Assembly (NCBI GenBank): GCA_013177945.1
Contig: JABLXW010000001.1
Span: 248,001-312,000 of the forward strand
DNA length: 64,000 bases
DNA from: Bacillota bacterium
Lineage (GTDB): Bacteria; Bacillota; DSM-12270; Thermacetogeniales; Thermacetogeniaceae
Direction: 5' to 3'
In this document: positions 62,342 through 64,000 of the stretch, piece after piece
How the letters are laid out: the number at the start of each line of letters is the position of its first letter
How positions within the stretch are numbered: the stretch's first letter is position 1
Program-made: the position numbers and the translations under genes
Notes under the pieces: generated by a model
What the model saw: the letters and a program-made list of their open reading frames with translations, nothing else
Databases searched by the model: none
What the model was told of the DNA's origin: nothing

Positions 62342-62533
62342 ATGGGGCGTAGAAATCAAGGTTTAATGTCTGAAGCACTTAAGTGGGAGCTGGCTAAAGA
62401 GATGGGGGTAGCCGATATCGTCCAGCGCGAAGGCTGGGGAGGCGTCCCATCTCGCTACTGCGGCGGGCTTGTACGCCTTGCCATTGAAAGAGCCGAACGA
62501 AGTCTCCAGACAGAGAACCGGTTCCGCTCTTAA
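62342..62533 (+). CDS. alpha/beta-type small acid-soluble spore protein
   Basis: A 63-residue protein: a Gly-Arg-Arg-Asn start, KWELAKEMGV (resembles the GPR-cleaved KxEIAxELG segment) and GWGGVPSRYCGGLVRLAIERAE, which matches the DNA-binding second motif but is a few residues shorter than usual between SR and GG. Such proteins coat spore DNA. AAAAAGGGGG precedes ATG 62342; a longer frame has no such site. No sigma-G promoter could be placed with confidence. Confidence 0.82.
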   Translation: MGRRNQGLMSEALKWELAKEMGVADIVQREGWGGVPSRYCGGLVRLAIERAERSLQTENRFRS

Positions 62534-62546
62534 AACCTGTGCACCC

Positions 62547-62567
62547 GCCGGGGATTAAAACCCCGGC
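62547..62567. terminator. terminator-like hairpin between convergent genes
   Basis: GCCGGGG (62547-62553) pairs with CCCCGGC (62561-62567). The T-tract is weak, so it may work in both directions at low strength. Confidence 0.55.
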
Positions 62568-62580
62568 CCCTTGTTAAACT

Positions 62581-63249
62581 TTATTTACTCGCATATTCTT
62601 GCTCCTTTTTCTTAAAGCTGAGGGCCCCCACCGGGCAGACCTTTACGCATTCACCGCACTGGGTGCAACGGGATTCGGCAAATTTGAGATCCCCGAAAGT
62701 TGCCACCTTTCGCTCCATCCCCCGCCGGATAAAACCAATTGCTCCAACCTTGACCTGATGGTGATCCACCCAAACGCACCGGCCGCAAAGCACGCACCTG
62801 TTGGGATCGTAAATAAAAGCATCCGGGCTCTCGTCTCTGGGGACCTCCTTGAGAAGCGGTCTTAACCGGGTGAGCTTAAGTTTCAGACCCCGCTCTTTAG
62901 CAATTTTTTGCAATTCACAATTGCGGTTTTTCGGGCATTTGGCGCATCCCAGGCAATGATTCGAAAGGAGCAGTTCAAATGCCGTCCGGACCAGCCTGTC
63001 GACCCGGGGAGTGCGCGTTCGAACAACCATCCCCTCCTGAACCGGCTGCGTGCATGCGGTAACCGGATTGGGAATACCCTCAATCTCGACAAAACAGAGC
63101 CGGCAGCTCGCAGCAGGCCGCTCTGCTTCCCTGATCCCGCATAAATGGGGGATGTATATTCCCTGATCCAGAGCCGCCCACAGCAAGATCTCCCCTTCAG
63201 GGACTGTAATTTCCTTTCCATCAACGGTTATTACCACTGGTTTGCTCAT
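62581..63249 (-). CDS. 2Fe-2S/4Fe-4S protein (NuoG-N/hydrogenase-type electron-transfer subunit)
   Basis: A 222-residue protein resembling the N-terminal part of NuoG or HydA. A 2Fe-2S ferredoxin domain with PHLCGI, ASCRLCFVEI and VTACTQPV (Cys ligands) is followed by HCLGCAKCPKNRNCELQ (His-Cys3 cluster region) and two 4Fe-4S motifs, CVLCGRCVW and CTQCGECVKVCPVGAL. ATG 63249 is the likely start, inside the end of the NuoF-like gene by 29 bases. It should pass electrons between the flavin subunit and a hydrogenase or dehydrogenase encoded elsewhere. Confidence 0.85.
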   Translation of the reverse strand: MSKPVVITVDGKEITVPEGEILLWAALDQGIYIPHLCGIREAERPAASCRLCFVEIEGIPNPVTACTQPVQEGMVVRTRTPRVDRLVRTAFELLLSNHCLGCAKCPKNRNCELQKIAKERGLKLKLTRLRPLLKEVPRDESPDAFIYDPNRCVLCGRCVWVDHHQVKVGAIGFIRRGMERKVATFGDLKFAESRCTQCGECVKVCPVGALSFKKKEQEYASK

Positions 63250-64000
63250 GAGCTTGATCTCCTTTATCCTCCACAATAGGTGGAGATATTTTGATAACAG
63301 CCTGGTACTGAGGCGGGCAGGCCACCATACAACTGTTGCATTTCACGCATTTATCCAGGTAAATGGCCTTCAGCATATCCGGCCTGGTGTAGATAGCCTC
63401 GACGGGACAACTCCCAATACAAACATTGCAGAGTTTACTGCATTTTTCGGGCACAATATAATAAGTGATCAGCTCTTTGCACATCAAGGCGGGGCAGCGC
63501 CCTTCCTGAATATGAGCCTCGTATTCGTCGCGGAAATAACGGATCGTAGTTAAGACAGGATTCGGAGCGGTCTTGCCCAGGCCGCATAACGAGCCGGCTT
63601 TAATATCTTCGGCCAACTCCCAGAGGAGGTCGATATCCTCAGGTCTTCCCCGACCTCGTGTAATCTCCGTGAGGATATCCAGCATCTGCTTCGTTCCCAG
63701 ACGACAAAATGTACACTTGCCGCAGGACTCTTTTTGGGTAAAATCCAGGAAAAACCGGGCTATCTCAACCATGCAGTCATCTTCATCTAAAACAACCAGC
63801 CCCCCCGAACCCATCATTGCTCCTGCCTGCTGCAAAGAATCGAAATCAATCGGAATATCCAGAGCACTTTCCGGCAAACAACCGCCCGAAGGACCGCCAA
63901 TCTGAACCGCTTTGAACCTTTTATCATTTTTGATTCCGTTTCCTACATCGTAGAGCAGCTGCCTTAACGTGGTACCCATCGGCACTTCTGCCAAACCGGT
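63221..64000 (-). CDS. NuoF-like NADH-binding flavoprotein, C-terminal part
   Basis: The gene continues beyond the right edge; about 259 residues are visible. It has QIGGPSGGCLPES and MGSGGLVVLDEDDCMVEIA, the 4Fe-4S site KESCGKCTFCRLGTKQM, then SLCGLGKTAPNPVL, and two C-terminal ferredoxin-type motifs (CSKLCNVCIGSCPVEAI and CVKCNSCMVACP). This is the C-terminus of NuoF/HydB/HymB/HylB-like subunits, which bind FMN and NADH. In anaerobes these often bifurcate electrons between NADH and ferredoxin. The next gene overlaps its end. Confidence 0.9.
   Translation of the reverse strand, partial: TGLAEVPMGTTLRQLLYDVGNGIKNDKRFKAVQIGGPSGGCLPESALDIPIDFDSLQQAGAMMGSGGLVVLDEDDCMVEIARFFLDFTQKESCGKCTFCRLGTKQMLDILTEITRGRGRPEDIDLLWELAEDIKAGSLCGLGKTAPNPVLTTIRYFRDEYEAHIQEGRCPALMCKELITYYIVPEKCSKLCNVCIGSCPVEAIYTRPDMLKAIYLDKCVKCNSCMVACPPQYQAVIKISPPIVEDKGDQAHEQTSGNNR

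Overview
The window reads as chromosome of a spore-forming, anaerobic, Gram-positive bacterium of the Clostridia (Desulfotomaculum, Thermacetogenium or Moorella-like; the genus is a guess). The grounds are strong AAGGAGG ribosome-binding sites with frequent TTG and GTG starts, an alpha/beta small acid-soluble spore protein, a SpoVK-type AAA ATPase, a LexA with a GAAC-N4-GTTC operator class, YlbF, Hfq beside miaA, an RCKP-type mini-rubredoxin, and a NuoF/NuoG-like electron-bifurcation-style pair at the right edge. There are two tRNA genes and no rRNA.

Layout. (1) 1-6294, plus strand: end of a VWA protein, a methyltransferase and a late-cobalamin operon (cobU, cbiB, cobS, PduX-like threonine kinase, cobD, cobC) that makes aminopropanol phosphate from threonine and assembles the nucleotide loop; cobT is not here. 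(2) 6399-25236, plus strand: guaB, a MoxR ATPase/VWA pair, an mgtC-like gene behind four 11-bp direct repeats, galT, glgA, a Nudix-like gene overlapping metF, miaB, ylbF, an overlapping hydantoinase-like/histone-deacetylase-like pair, miaA, hfq, a spoVK-like gene, a ynbB-like PLP enzyme and a DUF456 membrane protein. (3) 25237-32383, mostly minus: lexA with its own SOS box, a half-size TauE, small membrane and hypothetical genes, a class III aminotransferase, a 34-residue RCKP rubredoxin, thiL, and a frameshifted DNA methyltransferase. (4) 32609-38020, minus: tRNA-Ala(CGC), then a more GC-rich arsenic cluster (acr3, Cys-rich mini-protein, arsR, arsP-like permease, CxxC thioredoxin-like protein, two DGC-domain proteins, an ATC-hydrolase-like protein and a frameshifted Fe-S protein). 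This is the best candidate for an incompletely described system. (5) 38267-44572: trmL, a TtcA-like thiolase, an SGNH hydrolase, a predicted ABC-class ATPase, a K+ channel, ddl and tRNA-Trp.

(6) 44600-58800 is a decaying accessory zone. It starts right after tRNA-Trp and ends at a tyrosine-recombinase remnant beside an orphan HicB. It holds a BrnT/CopG-type toxin-antitoxin pair, IS110 and IS1182-type remnants, a near-complete IS21 element with a frameshifted istA, and at least eight frameshifted gene remnants (class II amidotransferase, HExxH-type protein, homing-endonuclease-like protein, DJ-1/PfpI, lytic transglycosylase, PlsC-like acyltransferase and others). Intact survivors are a flavin reductase, a gamma-glutamylcyclotransferase, nadE and a PAS-GGDEF-HD-GYP protein. 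(7) 58821-64000: an SOS-controlled dinB with two perfect LexA boxes, an EF-G paralogue, an SASP gene, and the Fe-S/NuoF pair running off the edge.

Themes: SOS control links lexA (25.8 kb) with dinB (58.9 kb). Redox and metal chemistry recurs (arsenic cluster, RCKP rubredoxin, Cys-rich proteins, NuoF-like enzyme). The many single-base frameshifts in regions 4 and 6 may be real decay or, in part, assembly indels.
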